Shown: positions 6,659-14,177 of the stretch, one piece after another
Layout: each line of letters starts with the position of its first letter
How positions within the stretch are numbered: the first letter of the stretch is position 1
From: Caulobacteraceae bacterium UBA6225
GTDB taxonomy: Bacteria > Pseudomonadota > Alphaproteobacteria > Caulobacterales > Caulobacteraceae
Direction: 5' to 3'
Assembly (NCBI GenBank): GCA_002441055.1
Contig: DJWR01000141.1
Coordinates: 1,393 to 16,210 of the forward strand
DNA length: 14,818 nt
Translations under genes and position numbers: made by a program
Notes under the pieces: model-generated
What the model saw: only the letters and a program-made list of their open reading frames with translations
Database searches by the model: none
What the model was told of the DNA's origin: nothing

Positions 6659-9600
6659 GTCACGCGCCTGAGCCCACGGTTGAGGCTGCGCCGGCTCCCC
6701 GGACGCCTCTGAAGCGCCGATTGGCCATCATTGCGGTGGTTCTGTTCGCCCTGGTGGGCGTCCTGTTCGCCGCGGTCCGCTTTGGGGCCATGGCGCCGCC
6801 GACCATGGGACTGATCGAGGCCCGGACAGATGGTCTGGCCATCGGACGCTTCGGTAATCTGAAGATCCAGGGGCTTAGCGGCGATCTGTTCCGCGACATT
6901 CGCATTCGCCGGCTCAGCATCTCTGACGAGGAAGGAGTCTGGCTTGAGGCAGACAACATCGCCCTGCAGTGGAACTATCTGGAGCTGCTGCGTCGACGTT
7001 TTCACGCCGAGCGCCTGACTGCCGATGAGGTGCGGCTGCTGCGTCGGCCGACCTTGACGCCCAAGAAGGATGAAACGGGGGGACCGCCCCTGCGGATCAG
7101 CATCGATCAGGCGCGCCTGCGCCTGTCGATGTCGCCGGAGTTCAGCTATGCCCGCGGCCTGTTTGACGTCACGGCCAAGCTGGATGTGCGGCGAAGGGGG
7201 CGAGGACAATCGGGCGAGGTCAGCGCCCGTAGCCTCCTGCGGTCAGGAGACCATCTCGACCTAGCCTTCGACCTTGGCCGACGCCGTCCCCTGATGGTCG
7301 ATGTCTCGGCCCTGGAAGCTGAGGGCGGCGCCATCGCGGGCGCGCTTGGTCTGCCGGCTGATCAGCCATTTCGGCTTCGGATCGACGCCGCCGGGGAGGG
7401 GGGCGATGGCCGGTTCGAGGCCCTGGCCCAGTCGGGCGCCTCGACCCCTCTGCGGGCCAATGGCGGATGGAACCGGCTGGGCGGAAGGGCGGTCGGGCGC
7501 CTGTCCTTGGACGCCTCGCGTCTGACGGCGCCCCTGGCGGGCCGCCTGGGGGATGAGCTCACCTTCGATATTCAGGGCCAGGGGCTTGAGGACGGCCTCT
7601 ACGCCACGACCCTGCGACTGGGCGCTGACAATTTGACCGCCCGCGCTGTGGGACATGTTCATCCAGGCGAGCGTCGGACGGGGCCGCAGGGCCTCAGTCT
7701 GGTGCTTCAGACGCCCCAGCTCTCGCAACTCACGGGCGGGCCAGACCTGGGCGCGGCCCGGTTGTCGGGCGTTCTTACCGGAACGCCTGAGGAACTGACC
7801 TTCGATGGTGATGTTGTGGCCAACGCACTTGCCGCGGGGGGCTACAGTCTGGGGGCCCTGGCTGGACCGGTGAGCCTTGAGCGCAATCGGCGCGGGATCG
7901 CCATTGAGGCCGACCTGCGGGGATCTGGCGGCGCGGGCGAAGGCTACCTGAACGCCATGCTGGGGCCCCAGCCCCGTGTCTCGCTGGAGGCTGAACGGCT
8001 GAGTGATGGGCGCCTGCTGGTACGTGAGCTGAACGCCACGGGCGCGGGACTCGCCGTAGAGGCCCGGGGCGGTCGCGGATTGCTGGGCGGCCTGAACGCC
8101 CGGGGAACGGCTCGTCTCTCTAATCTGGCGGCGGCGCGAGCCGGGGCGGCGGGGCAGGTGAACCTGACCTGGTCGGCCGAACGTGGTCGACGGGAGGGCC
8201 CGTGGAGCTTGCGCCTTGAAGGACGCGGCGCGGAGCTGGGAACCGGCTACGCGCAGCTGGACCGCCTGCTGGGCCCAGCGCCCCAACTGCGGGTCGAGGC
8301 CGACTATGCCGGCGGTCGGCTGGCCCTGCAGGAGGCGCGCCTCAATGGTCGCGCCCTCGAGGCGCAGGCCGCCGGGGTCTATGGCCCCGACGGTGGGCTG
8401 GGTTTCAAGCTGGATTGGTCCGCCCAGGGGCCACTGCAGGCTGGTCCTGCCGAGTTCGATGGATCGGCGGATGGGACCGGCGCCCTCACCGGCACGGTTT
8501 CGGCCCCCAAACTCGATCTGACCGCTCGGTTTGACGAGGTGGACATCCCCCGCATGCCCCTGAGAGAGGCGGTTCTGACCCTGAGCTTTGGCCGTAGTCA
8601 GGCGGCCGGTTCGGCTGGACAGGTGACGCTGGCCGCCGAAAGCCAGTATGGACCGGCTCGCGGACGGGCCGATTTCGCCTTGCCGTCGGCTGGCGTGGAT
8701 CTGCGCCGGATTGATGTGGACGCCGCCGGCGTGACCCTGCAAGGCGCGCTCAGCCTGCGCCGCGCCACGCCTTCCCGGGCGGATCTCCGCTTGAACATCG
8801 GTCCTGGCGCGATTCTGGCGCGGGGCTCGGTGACGGGCGCCGTTCAGATCGTGGACGGTGAAGAGGGGCCTATTGCTGACCTTGATCTGCAAATCCGTGA
8901 CGCGGTTCCGGTGGGCAGCGAGTTGGCCATCGTTGCTGGCCGCCTGACCGCCCAGGGTCCCCTGGATCAACTGGCCTATGACCTGTCGGCCAGCGGCGGA
9001 CACGGGGGCGAGCGCTGGGATATTTCCGGCGGCGGCGCCCTGGCCGAGGCCGAGCAGGCCCGGACCCTGACCTTCATGGGGCGAGGCGAATATGGCGGTC
9101 GCGACGTGGCCACGGTCGAGCCGGCGATCTTCCGCCTGGGGGGGGGAGTGCGGACGGCGCGTATCCTGCTGGGGACCGAAGACGGCGGACGTGTGGATAT
9201 CGACGGTCGGTTGGCCGGCGCCATCGCCGACGTCGAGGCCAAGATCACCAACCTCGGTCTGGACGTGATCAATCCGGATCTGGCCGGCCGAGTGAACGCC
9301 AATCTGACTCTGTCTGGTCGCGAGGACGAACTGGTCGGGTCTCTCGGCGCCCGGCTCGCGGACGCGCGAGGCCGGGGAAGTCCTCGGGCCCAGGGACTGG
9401 ACGGGGTGCTTGAGATCGAGCTGAACGATCAGAACATGACCGTGCAGGCCGAGGTGAGCAATGAACAAGGGCTTCGGGCTGAGGCTGATCTGAACCTGCC
9501 CACCGAGGCCTCGGCTCGCCCCTTCAGGCTGGCCCTGGATCGACGGCGGCCGGTGAGCGGGCGAGTTTTCGCCGATGGGGACGTGGAACCCCTCTGGGCC

Positions 9601-10836
9601 CTGCTGGTGGACGGCGATCGCACCTTGGCCGGGCGGGTCCAGATCAACGGCCAGATTGGCGGCACGCTCGCCGATCCCAGTCTGTCGGGGCGCGCCAGCC
9701 TGGAGGACGGACGGTTTGATGATGCCCCGACCGGGCTCAGTCTTCGGGAGATGAGCGTCGCGGCGGTGCTGTCGGAACGGGTCATCAACGTCAGCCGGGC
9801 CCGCGGCGTGGATGGCTCCGGCGGGCGTGTTGATGGGCAGGGTCAGATCAGCCTCTATCGCGGCGGGGTCTCTGGCTTCCGTCTGCGCCTGGATGGCTTC
9901 CGGCTGATCGACAACGACATCGCCCAGGCCGACGCCAGCGGCGAGGTGACCATCAACCGAAACGCCGAAGGCAAGGTCCGCCTGTCTGGGGACCTGCGGG
10001 TTGATCAGGCCGAGGTCGCCGCTGATCCGCCGACCCCCTCGGGCGTAGTGAGCATTGACGTGGTGGAGCGCAATCGCCCCCTGGAGCTGGATCTTCGCCA
10101 GAACCTGCGCCTGCAACCGCAGCGTCGAGGGGACGGATGGGCCCTGGACGTCAGCCTCAAGGCTCCCCGCAGCGTTTTCCTGCGAGGACGAGGCCTCGAC
10201 GTGGAGATGTCCCTGGACGCCAGGGTCACCGGCTCCACCGCCAGACCAATCCTGTCGGGTGAGGCTCGGGTTGTGCGCGGCGACTATGAGTTCGCCGGAA
10301 AGCGGTTCGAGTTCGACTCTCGAGGCGTGGTCTATCTGTCCACCTCGCCGTCCAACATTCGCCTGGACCTGACAGCCACCCGAAACGATCCCGCTCTGAC
10401 GGCGGTCATCCGCGTCAGCGGCACGGCGGCCAAGCCCAGCATCCGCCTGACCTCCACACCGGTTCTGCCGGATGATGAGGTATTATCCCAGGTGCTGTTC
10501 GGCCGTTCGGCCTCGCAGCTGTCAACCCTTGAGGCGGCGCAACTGGCCGCGGCCCTGTCCTCCCTGGCGGGCGGCGGCGGTTTCGACATCGTCGGCAACC
10601 TGCGGGAATTCGCAGGTCTCGATCGCCTGAGCCTCGGGGGGGATGAGACGTCTGGCGTGACGGTGGCGGGGGGCAAGTACCTGAGCGATGACGTCTATCT
10701 GGAGATCATCGGTGGCGGCCGCGGCGGTGCGACGGCCCAGGTCGAGTGGCAAGTCCGGCGCAACCTCTCCATCATCTCCCGGCTCACCGGTGAAGGCGAT
10801 AGCCGGCTGGCGGTGCGTTGGCGGCGGGACTACTGA
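6655..10836 (+). CDS. tamB: TamB, inner-membrane-anchored partner of TamA (DUF490)
   Basis: A 1393-residue protein. A short Pro/Ala-rich cytoplasmic head is followed by the basic LKRR and one membrane anchor at about residues 23-41 (LAIIAVVLFALVGVLFAAV). A very long periplasmic beta-rich region comes next, matching the hydrophobic-groove beta-taco architecture of TamB and AsmA-like proteins. The C-terminal TamB (DUF490) domain covers roughly the last 330 residues, with GEARVVRGDYEFAGKRFEF, LPDDEVLSQVLFGRS and a final VRWRRDY. TamB spans the periplasm and contacts the TamA POTRA domains. The start is TTG at 6655, overlapping the tamA stop as TTGA; no ATG or GTG start lies before the membrane anchor, so the weak start looks real and coupled to tamA. 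A run of nine G residues lies at 9138-9146. The last seven bases overlap the end of phhA on the other strand. Confidence 0.95.
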   Translation: MSHAPEPTVEAAPAPRTPLKRRLAIIAVVLFALVGVLFAAVRFGAMAPPTMGLIEARTDGLAIGRFGNLKIQGLSGDLFRDIRIRRLSISDEEGVWLEADNIALQWNYLELLRRRFHAERLTADEVRLLRRPTLTPKKDETGGPPLRISIDQARLRLSMSPEFSYARGLFDVTAKLDVRRRGRGQSGEVSARSLLRSGDHLDLAFDLGRRRPLMVDVSALEAEGGAIAGALGLPADQPFRLRIDAAGEGGDGRFEALAQSGASTPLRANGGWNRLGGRAVGRLSLDASRLTAPLAGRLGDELTFDIQGQGLEDGLYATTLRLGADNLTARAVGHVHPGERRTGPQGLSLVLQTPQLSQLTGGPDLGAARLSGVLTGTPEELTFDGDVVANALAAGGYSLGALAGPVSLERNRRGIAIEADLRGSGGAGEGYLNAMLGPQPRVSLEAERLSDGRLLVRELNATGAGLAVEARGGRGLLGGLNARGTARLSNLAAARAGAAGQVNLTWSAERGRREGPWSLRLEGRGAELGTGYAQLDRLLGPAPQLRVEADYAGGRLALQEARLNGRALEAQAAGVYGPDGGLGFKLDWSAQGPLQAGPAEFDGSADGTGALTGTVSAPKLDLTARFDEVDIPRMPLREAVLTLSFGRSQAAGSAGQVTLAAESQYGPARGRADFALPSAGVDLRRIDVDAAGVTLQGALSLRRATPSRADLRLNIGPGAILARGSVTGAVQIVDGEEGPIADLDLQIRDAVPVGSELAIVAGRLTAQGPLDQLAYDLSASGGHGGERWDISGGGALAEAEQARTLTFMGRGEYGGRDVATVEPAIFRLGGGVRTARILLGTEDGGRVDIDGRLAGAIADVEAKITNLGLDVINPDLAGRVNANLTLSGREDELVGSLGARLADARGRGSPRAQGLDGVLEIELNDQNMTVQAEVSNEQGLRAEADLNLPTEASARPFRLALDRRRPVSGRVFADGDVEPLWALLVDGDRTLAGRVQINGQIGGTLADPSLSGRASLEDGRFDDAPTGLSLREMSVAAVLSERVINVSRARGVDGSGGRVDGQGQISLYRGGVSGFRLRLDGFRLIDNDIAQADASGEVTINRNAEGKVRLSGDLRVDQAEVAADPPTPSGVVSIDVVERNRPLELDLRQNLRLQPQRRGDGWALDVSLKAPRSVFLRGRGLDVEMSLDARVTGSTARPILSGEARVVRGDYEFAGKRFEFDSRGVVYLSTSPSNIRLDLTATRNDPALTAVIRVSGTAAKPSIRLTSTPVLPDDEVLSQVLFGRSASQLSTLEAAQLAAALSSLAGGGGFDIVGNLREFAGLDRLSLGGDETSGVTVAGGKYLSDDVYLEIIGGGRGGATAQVEWQVRRNLSIISRLTGEGDSRLAVRWRRDY

Positions 10837-11699
10837 GCGCCTGAGGGGGGCTGGTGATAGGTCTGGTTCCCAAGCTGGATCACGCCGTCTGCAGAAATTG
10901 TCGCCCCGATGGGGATGTCCGCCAGCCCTTCGAGGGCGTCATAGATCGGGGCGAAATCCTGCAGACTGGCGGCCAGCAGGTCCTCAAAGGAGGGGATGAC
11001 GAAGTAGGTCGGCTGGAAGTCGTCGATCCGGTACGGCGTTCGCATGACCCGGATCAGATTGAAGTCCAGGCGATGCGGAGACGGATCGTCCAGGCAGAAC
11101 ACAGTTTCCGCCCGAGATGAGACAATGCCGGCGCCATAGATCCGCAGACCCTCCGGAGTGCGCATGAGGCCAAACTCGACTGTATGCCAGTACAGCCGGG
11201 CAAGATGGGCCAGGTGGCCTTTGCTCAGGGCGCGCAGGCCCCCTTGGCCATAGGCCGCCATATAGTCGGCAAAGACCGGATCGGTGAGCATCGGCACATG
11301 GCCGAACACATCGTGGAAGACGTCCGGTTCCTGCAGGTAGTCCAGTTGGTCCGGGGTCCGGATGAACCGCCCAGCTGGAAACCGTCGATTGGCCAGGTGT
11401 TCGAAAAAGACGGCGTCGGGGACGAGGCCCGGGACGGCGACAACCTGCCATCCAGTCATGGCCATAAGCTCGGCGTTTATCCGGCGAAAGTCAGGAATGC
11501 CCTCGCCGTGCAGATCGAGGGCCTCAAGTCCCCTGAGGAAGGGCGCGCAGGCCCTGCCGCCCAGCAAGGCGGTCTGCCGCTCACAGAGGGTGGTCCAGAC
11601 CTTGTGCTCAGCGGGGGAATAGGTCTCCCACCCCTGGTCGATCGTCCAGTCGGCGTTGGCCCCGGGGGGCGGCTCCAGCGATGTTCTGCTCCCATCCAT
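10830..11699 (-). CDS. phhA: Phenylalanine 4-monooxygenase
   Basis: A 289-residue single-domain aromatic amino acid hydroxylase, the usual bacterial length. It converts L-phenylalanine to L-tyrosine with O2 and a reduced pterin, in the cytoplasm, as the first step of phenylalanine breakdown. The iron ligands are in place: His129 and His134 in PDVFHDVFGHVPML, and Glu175 in YWHTVEFGL. The pterin and substrate region GLRIYGAGIVSSRAE is at 184-198. There is no N-terminal regulatory ACT domain. ATG at 11699 starts the conserved region; the frame stays open to 11771, but those residues are arginine-rich and match nothing in the family. No good Shine-Dalgarno precedes the ATG. The pterin recycling gene phhB is not in the window. 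It lies 81 bases after hspQ on the same strand, and its stop codon lies inside the end of tamB. Confidence 0.95.
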   Translation of the reverse strand: MDGSRTSLEPPPGANADWTIDQGWETYSPAEHKVWTTLCERQTALLGGRACAPFLRGLEALDLHGEGIPDFRRINAELMAMTGWQVVAVPGLVPDAVFFEHLANRRFPAGRFIRTPDQLDYLQEPDVFHDVFGHVPMLTDPVFADYMAAYGQGGLRALSKGHLAHLARLYWHTVEFGLMRTPEGLRIYGAGIVSSRAETVFCLDDPSPHRLDFNLIRVMRTPYRIDDFQPTYFVIPSFEDLLAASLQDFAPIYDALEGLADIPIGATISADGVIQLGNQTYHQPPSGAQ

Positions 11700-11721
11700 G
11701 GGGAGAGAATGCGCCGGGTGC

Positions 11722-11759
11722 GGGGAAATATCCGTGCGAATTTCACCCCTGCGCCGCAG
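11722..11759. promoter_or_regulatory. Inverted repeats ahead of phhA, possible operator
   Basis: GGGGAAAT (11722-11729) faces ATTT-CA-CCCC (11740-11749), an 8-bp inverted repeat with a two-base bulge. CTGCG-C-CGCAG (11749-11759) adjoins it as a perfect 5-bp inverted repeat. Both lie in the 81-base gap between hspQ and phhA, about 23-60 bases upstream of the phhA ATG. They could be an operator or a leader hairpin. Confidence 0.3.
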
Positions 11760-11780
11760 TCGACGGATCAAAAATTGCGT

Positions 11781-12110
11781 CTAGTGGCTGATCCGGGGGC
11801 GCAGCGTGTAGTGGTCGCCGTGGAAGGAATCGAACAGCAGGGCGGCTTGCGGATGGCCTACCGGTTCCCCGGACTCATCAGGCAGCAGGTTCTGTTCAGA
11901 GACGTAGGCGACGTAGGCGCTTTCCTGGTTCTCAGCCAGCAGGTGGTAGAAGGGCTGGTCCTTGTGAGGCCGCACGTCGACGGGAATCGACAGCCACCAG
12001 TCCTCGCTGTTGGCGAACTCAGGATCGACATCAAAGATCACGCCCCGGAAGGGGAAGATCCTGTGCCGGACCACCTGACCAATGGCGTACTTGGCGCGAC
12101 GAGGTTCCAT
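11781..12110 (-). CDS. hspQ: Heat shock protein HspQ (YccV-like, hemimethylated DNA-binding fold)
   Basis: A 109-residue protein covering the whole HspQ/YccV domain. Conserved blocks are KYAIGQVVRHRIFPFRGVIFDVDPEF (7-32), QPFYHLLAENQE (52-63) and AYVAYVSEQNLLPD (65-78). In Escherichia coli HspQ is a heat-induced specificity factor for the Lon protease and also affects DnaA stability; the same fold was first described as binding hemimethylated DNA. A similar role here is inferred from family membership. ATG at 12110 has no clear Shine-Dalgarno site, and no convincing heat-shock promoter is visible in the 164 bases shared with the divergent phosphatase gene. phhA follows 81 bases downstream on the same strand, with no clear terminator between them, so the two may be co-transcribed. 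Confidence 0.9.
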   Translation of the reverse strand: MEPRRAKYAIGQVVRHRIFPFRGVIFDVDPEFANSEDWWLSIPVDVRPHKDQPFYHLLAENQESAYVAYVSEQNLLPDESGEPVGHPQAALLFDSFHGDHYTLRPRISH

Positions 12111-12274
12111 GACAGGGATTTGTACACCACGTTTCCTAACTGGGAGGTGAACGTAATCATCCTGTCATGTGGCGCAAGGCGACGCCTTTCAGCGGGCGAG
12201 TCCGCTTGCTACAGTCGCCTTCGAAACGAGCCGGCGATCTTAAGACCGGCTGGAGAGGGACAGGGTGGCGGTCC

Positions 12275-13375
12275 ATGTCTGAGGCGCCGAGAGCGCCCGA
12301 CACCAGGTTGCGTGCGCGGGACAGAACGACGAAGGACGGGCCCTGCTATGCAGCCCTCGACCTCGGAACCAACAACTGCCGGCTTTTGATCGCCACGCCC
12401 TCTGCGGGCGGGTTTCGGGTGGTCGAGGCCTATTCCCGAATCGTACGGCTGGGGGAGGGCCTGTCCCAGACCGGCCGCCTGTCGGAGGCGGCCATGGACC
12501 GGGCCCTGGCCGCCCTGGCGGTCAGCGCTGAAAAGGTCCGTCGTCGACGGGTGGTGAAACTCCGCGCTGTGGCGACCCAGGCCTGTCGCTCCGCCGAGAA
12601 CGGTGAAGCCTTCGTCGAACGGGTCGCCAAGGAGACCGGCCTCAATCTGCAGGTCATCAGTCCGCATGAGGAGGCTCGCCTGTCCGTCGCCGGCTGCCTT
12701 GGTCTTCTCGATCGCGAGGCGCAGGCCGCCCTAGTGGTGGATGTGGGCGGCGGGTCCACCGAGATGTCCTGGGTTGATCTCAGCGGCCCGAGCCAGGCGG
12801 CCGACAATACCCCGCCCATCAAGGCCTGGCTGTCGATCCCCATCGGCGTGGTCACCCTGGCCGAGCGCTTTCCTGAGGGCGACGCGCCTACCGACCAGTG
12901 GTTTCGCGCCATGGTTGAAGCGGTGAAGAGTGAGATCGCCGCCTTCCGCCGGGCCGAGCCCCTGCGTCCGGTTTTCGAGGCCGATGGCGCCCATCTGGTG
13001 GGCACCTCAGGGGCGATCACCAGCCTGGCTGGGCTGCATCTGGGGCTAGAGCGTTATGACCGCTCTCGGGTGGACGGCATCTGGATGACACGGGCCGACT
13101 GCGACCGCGCCGCAGGCATGCTGCTGGCTCTGACGCCGGCCGAGCGGGCCCAACAGCCCTGCATAGGACCTGACCGGGCTGATCTGGTGCTGGCTGGCGC
13201 GGCGATTCTGCAGGCGGTTCAGGAACTCTGGCCCTGCACGCGGGTGCGGGTCGCAGACCGTGGATTGCGCGAAGGCGTGCTAATCTCGCTGATGTCCGAT
13301 AAGGGCGGGCGACGACGTCGCCGTCGCGGCCCCCGCCGCCGCCGGACGGGCGAGAACACCAAGGCGCCAGCATGA
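12275..13375 (+). CDS. ppx: Ppx/GppA family phosphatase (exopolyphosphatase or pppGpp phosphohydrolase)
   Basis: A 366-residue protein of the Ppx/GppA family, which has the actin-like ATPase fold. Members release phosphate from polyphosphate or convert pppGpp to ppGpp; sequence alone does not say which. Motifs are ALDLGTNNCRLLIA (27-40), RAVATQACRSA (97-107), the catalytic-glutamate block ISPHEEARLSV (128-138), VVDVGGGSTEMSW (154-166), LVGTSGAITSLAGLH (241-255) and VRVADRGLREGVL (324-336). It is the short form, without the C-terminal HD-like domain of E. coli Ppx. The tail is unusual: six then four arginines at about 346-357. ATG at 12275 is chosen because the frame upstream (open to 12167) is not family-like. 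A GCTACAG element at 12208 resembles a -10 site, but its -35 partner is weak. The stop overlaps the rlmE start by four bases (ATGA), so the two genes form an operon. Confidence 0.92.
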   Translation: MSEAPRAPDTRLRARDRTTKDGPCYAALDLGTNNCRLLIATPSAGGFRVVEAYSRIVRLGEGLSQTGRLSEAAMDRALAALAVSAEKVRRRRVVKLRAVATQACRSAENGEAFVERVAKETGLNLQVISPHEEARLSVAGCLGLLDREAQAALVVDVGGGSTEMSWVDLSGPSQAADNTPPIKAWLSIPIGVVTLAERFPEGDAPTDQWFRAMVEAVKSEIAAFRRAEPLRPVFEADGAHLVGTSGAITSLAGLHLGLERYDRSRVDGIWMTRADCDRAAGMLLALTPAERAQQPCIGPDRADLVLAGAAILQAVQELWPCTRVRVADRGLREGVLISLMSDKGGRRRRRRGPRRRRTGENTKAPA

Positions 13376-14100
13376 CCGAGCCCCCCCGCAAACGGATGGT
13401 CCGCCTGCCCACCGGCGGCAGCGATGAAGGCCGTTCCAAGCCCGCACGGCTCAAGACCGCCAAGCAGCGGACGCCATCGTCCCAGGCCTGGCTGGAGCGC
13501 CAGATCAACGACCCGTTCGCCGCCAAGGCTCGGGCGTACGGCTATCGCTCCCGGGCGGCCTACAAGCTCATCGAGATCGACGACAAGTTCCACTTCCTCA
13601 AACCCGGCGTCCGGGTCATCGACCTGGGCGTCGCGCCGGGCGGCTGGACCCAGGTGGCCATCGAGCGGGGCGTAACCCACATCGCCGCCGTCGACCTGCT
13701 GCCGGTCGATCCGATGCCGCCGGCCCAAATTCTGCAGATGGACTTCACCGACCCCGAGTGCGGGCCGATGCTGATTGACCTGCTGGGCGGACCGCCGGAC
13801 CTGGTTCTGTCTGACATGGCGCCCAACACAGTGGGCCACCGCCAGACCGACCACCTGCGCATTGTGGGCCTGATCGAGGTGGCGACAACCTTCGCCATCA
13901 GCGTGCTCAAGCCTGGCGGCGCCTTCGCCATCAAGGCTTTTCAGGGGGGCGAGGTCGGCGATCTGATCCAGAAGCTCCGCATGGACTTCGCGAGCGTGAA
14001 AAACGTCAAGCCCAAGGCCAGCCGTGCGGACTCCTCGGAGACCTATATCGTGGCCACCGGCTTCAAGGGCCGGCGCGATCCGCAGGGCGATCCGGCCTAA
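13372..14100 (+). CDS. rlmE: 23S rRNA (uridine(2552)-2'-O)-methyltransferase RlmE (FtsJ/RrmJ)
   Basis: A 242-residue S-adenosylmethionine-dependent methyltransferase that modifies the ribose of U2552 in the A loop of 23S rRNA, a late step in large-subunit assembly. The SAM motif VIDLGVAPGGWTQVA is at 82-96. The catalytic K-D-K-E set is complete: Lys65 (RAAYKLIEID), Asp148 (LVLSDMAPNT), Lys188 (FAIKAFQGGE) and Glu223 (SSETYIVATG), with spacing matching E. coli Lys38, Asp124, Lys164 and Glu199. A basic N-terminal extension of about 25 residues relative to E. coli probably helps bind rRNA and is usual in alphaproteobacteria. The start overlaps the ppx stop. guaB follows after 77 bases and seems to have its own promoter. 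Confidence 0.96.
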   Translation: MTEPPRKRMVRLPTGGSDEGRSKPARLKTAKQRTPSSQAWLERQINDPFAAKARAYGYRSRAAYKLIEIDDKFHFLKPGVRVIDLGVAPGGWTQVAIERGVTHIAAVDLLPVDPMPPAQILQMDFTDPECGPMLIDLLGGPPDLVLSDMAPNTVGHRQTDHLRIVGLIEVATTFAISVLKPGGAFAIKAFQGGEVGDLIQKLRMDFASVKNVKPKASRADSSETYIVATGFKGRRDPQGDPA

Positions 14101-14124
14101 TTTGCGCTGCGGCGCCCAGGGGCC

Positions 14125-14153
14125 TTGCCCCCACCGCCGCTGACGGCTTATAC
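14125..14153 (+). promoter_or_regulatory. Possible housekeeping promoter of guaB
   Basis: TTGCCCC (14125-14131), 14 bases, then GCTTATAC (14146-14153). Both partly match the Caulobacter housekeeping consensus (TTGACGS, GCTANAWC). The guaB start is 24 bases downstream with GGAGAG at 14168-14173. The first element overlaps a small GC hairpin (14119-14131), so the -35 assignment is uncertain. Confidence 0.4.
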
Positions 14154-14177
14154 GCGGCTCGCAAAACGGAGAGTCTC

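Noticed and set aside
7261..10116. A 951-codon open frame on the minus strand opposite tamB
   Set aside because: The plus strand here gives a full TamB protein with an anchor and a C-terminal domain. The antisense translation has no recognisable domain and is explained by GC-rich codon bias removing stops.
12111..12274. A heat-shock promoter for hspQ in the divergent gap
   Set aside because: A CTTG-like word is present on the minus strand, but no CCCCAT-like partner occurs at the right distance.
11184..12389. A 401-codon open frame on the plus strand spanning phhA, hspQ and the start of ppx
   Set aside because: It crosses two well-supported genes on the other strand and an intergenic region, and its product resembles nothing.
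13219..13854. A 211-codon minus-strand open frame over ppx and rlmE
   Set aside because: Both plus-strand genes carry complete catalytic motifs across this stretch; the antisense product is a shadow.
14111..14137. A GC hairpin (GGGGC-CTT-GCCCC) after rlmE as an intrinsic terminator
   Set aside because: No T run follows on either strand and the stem is only five pairs; it overlaps a promoter-like element instead.
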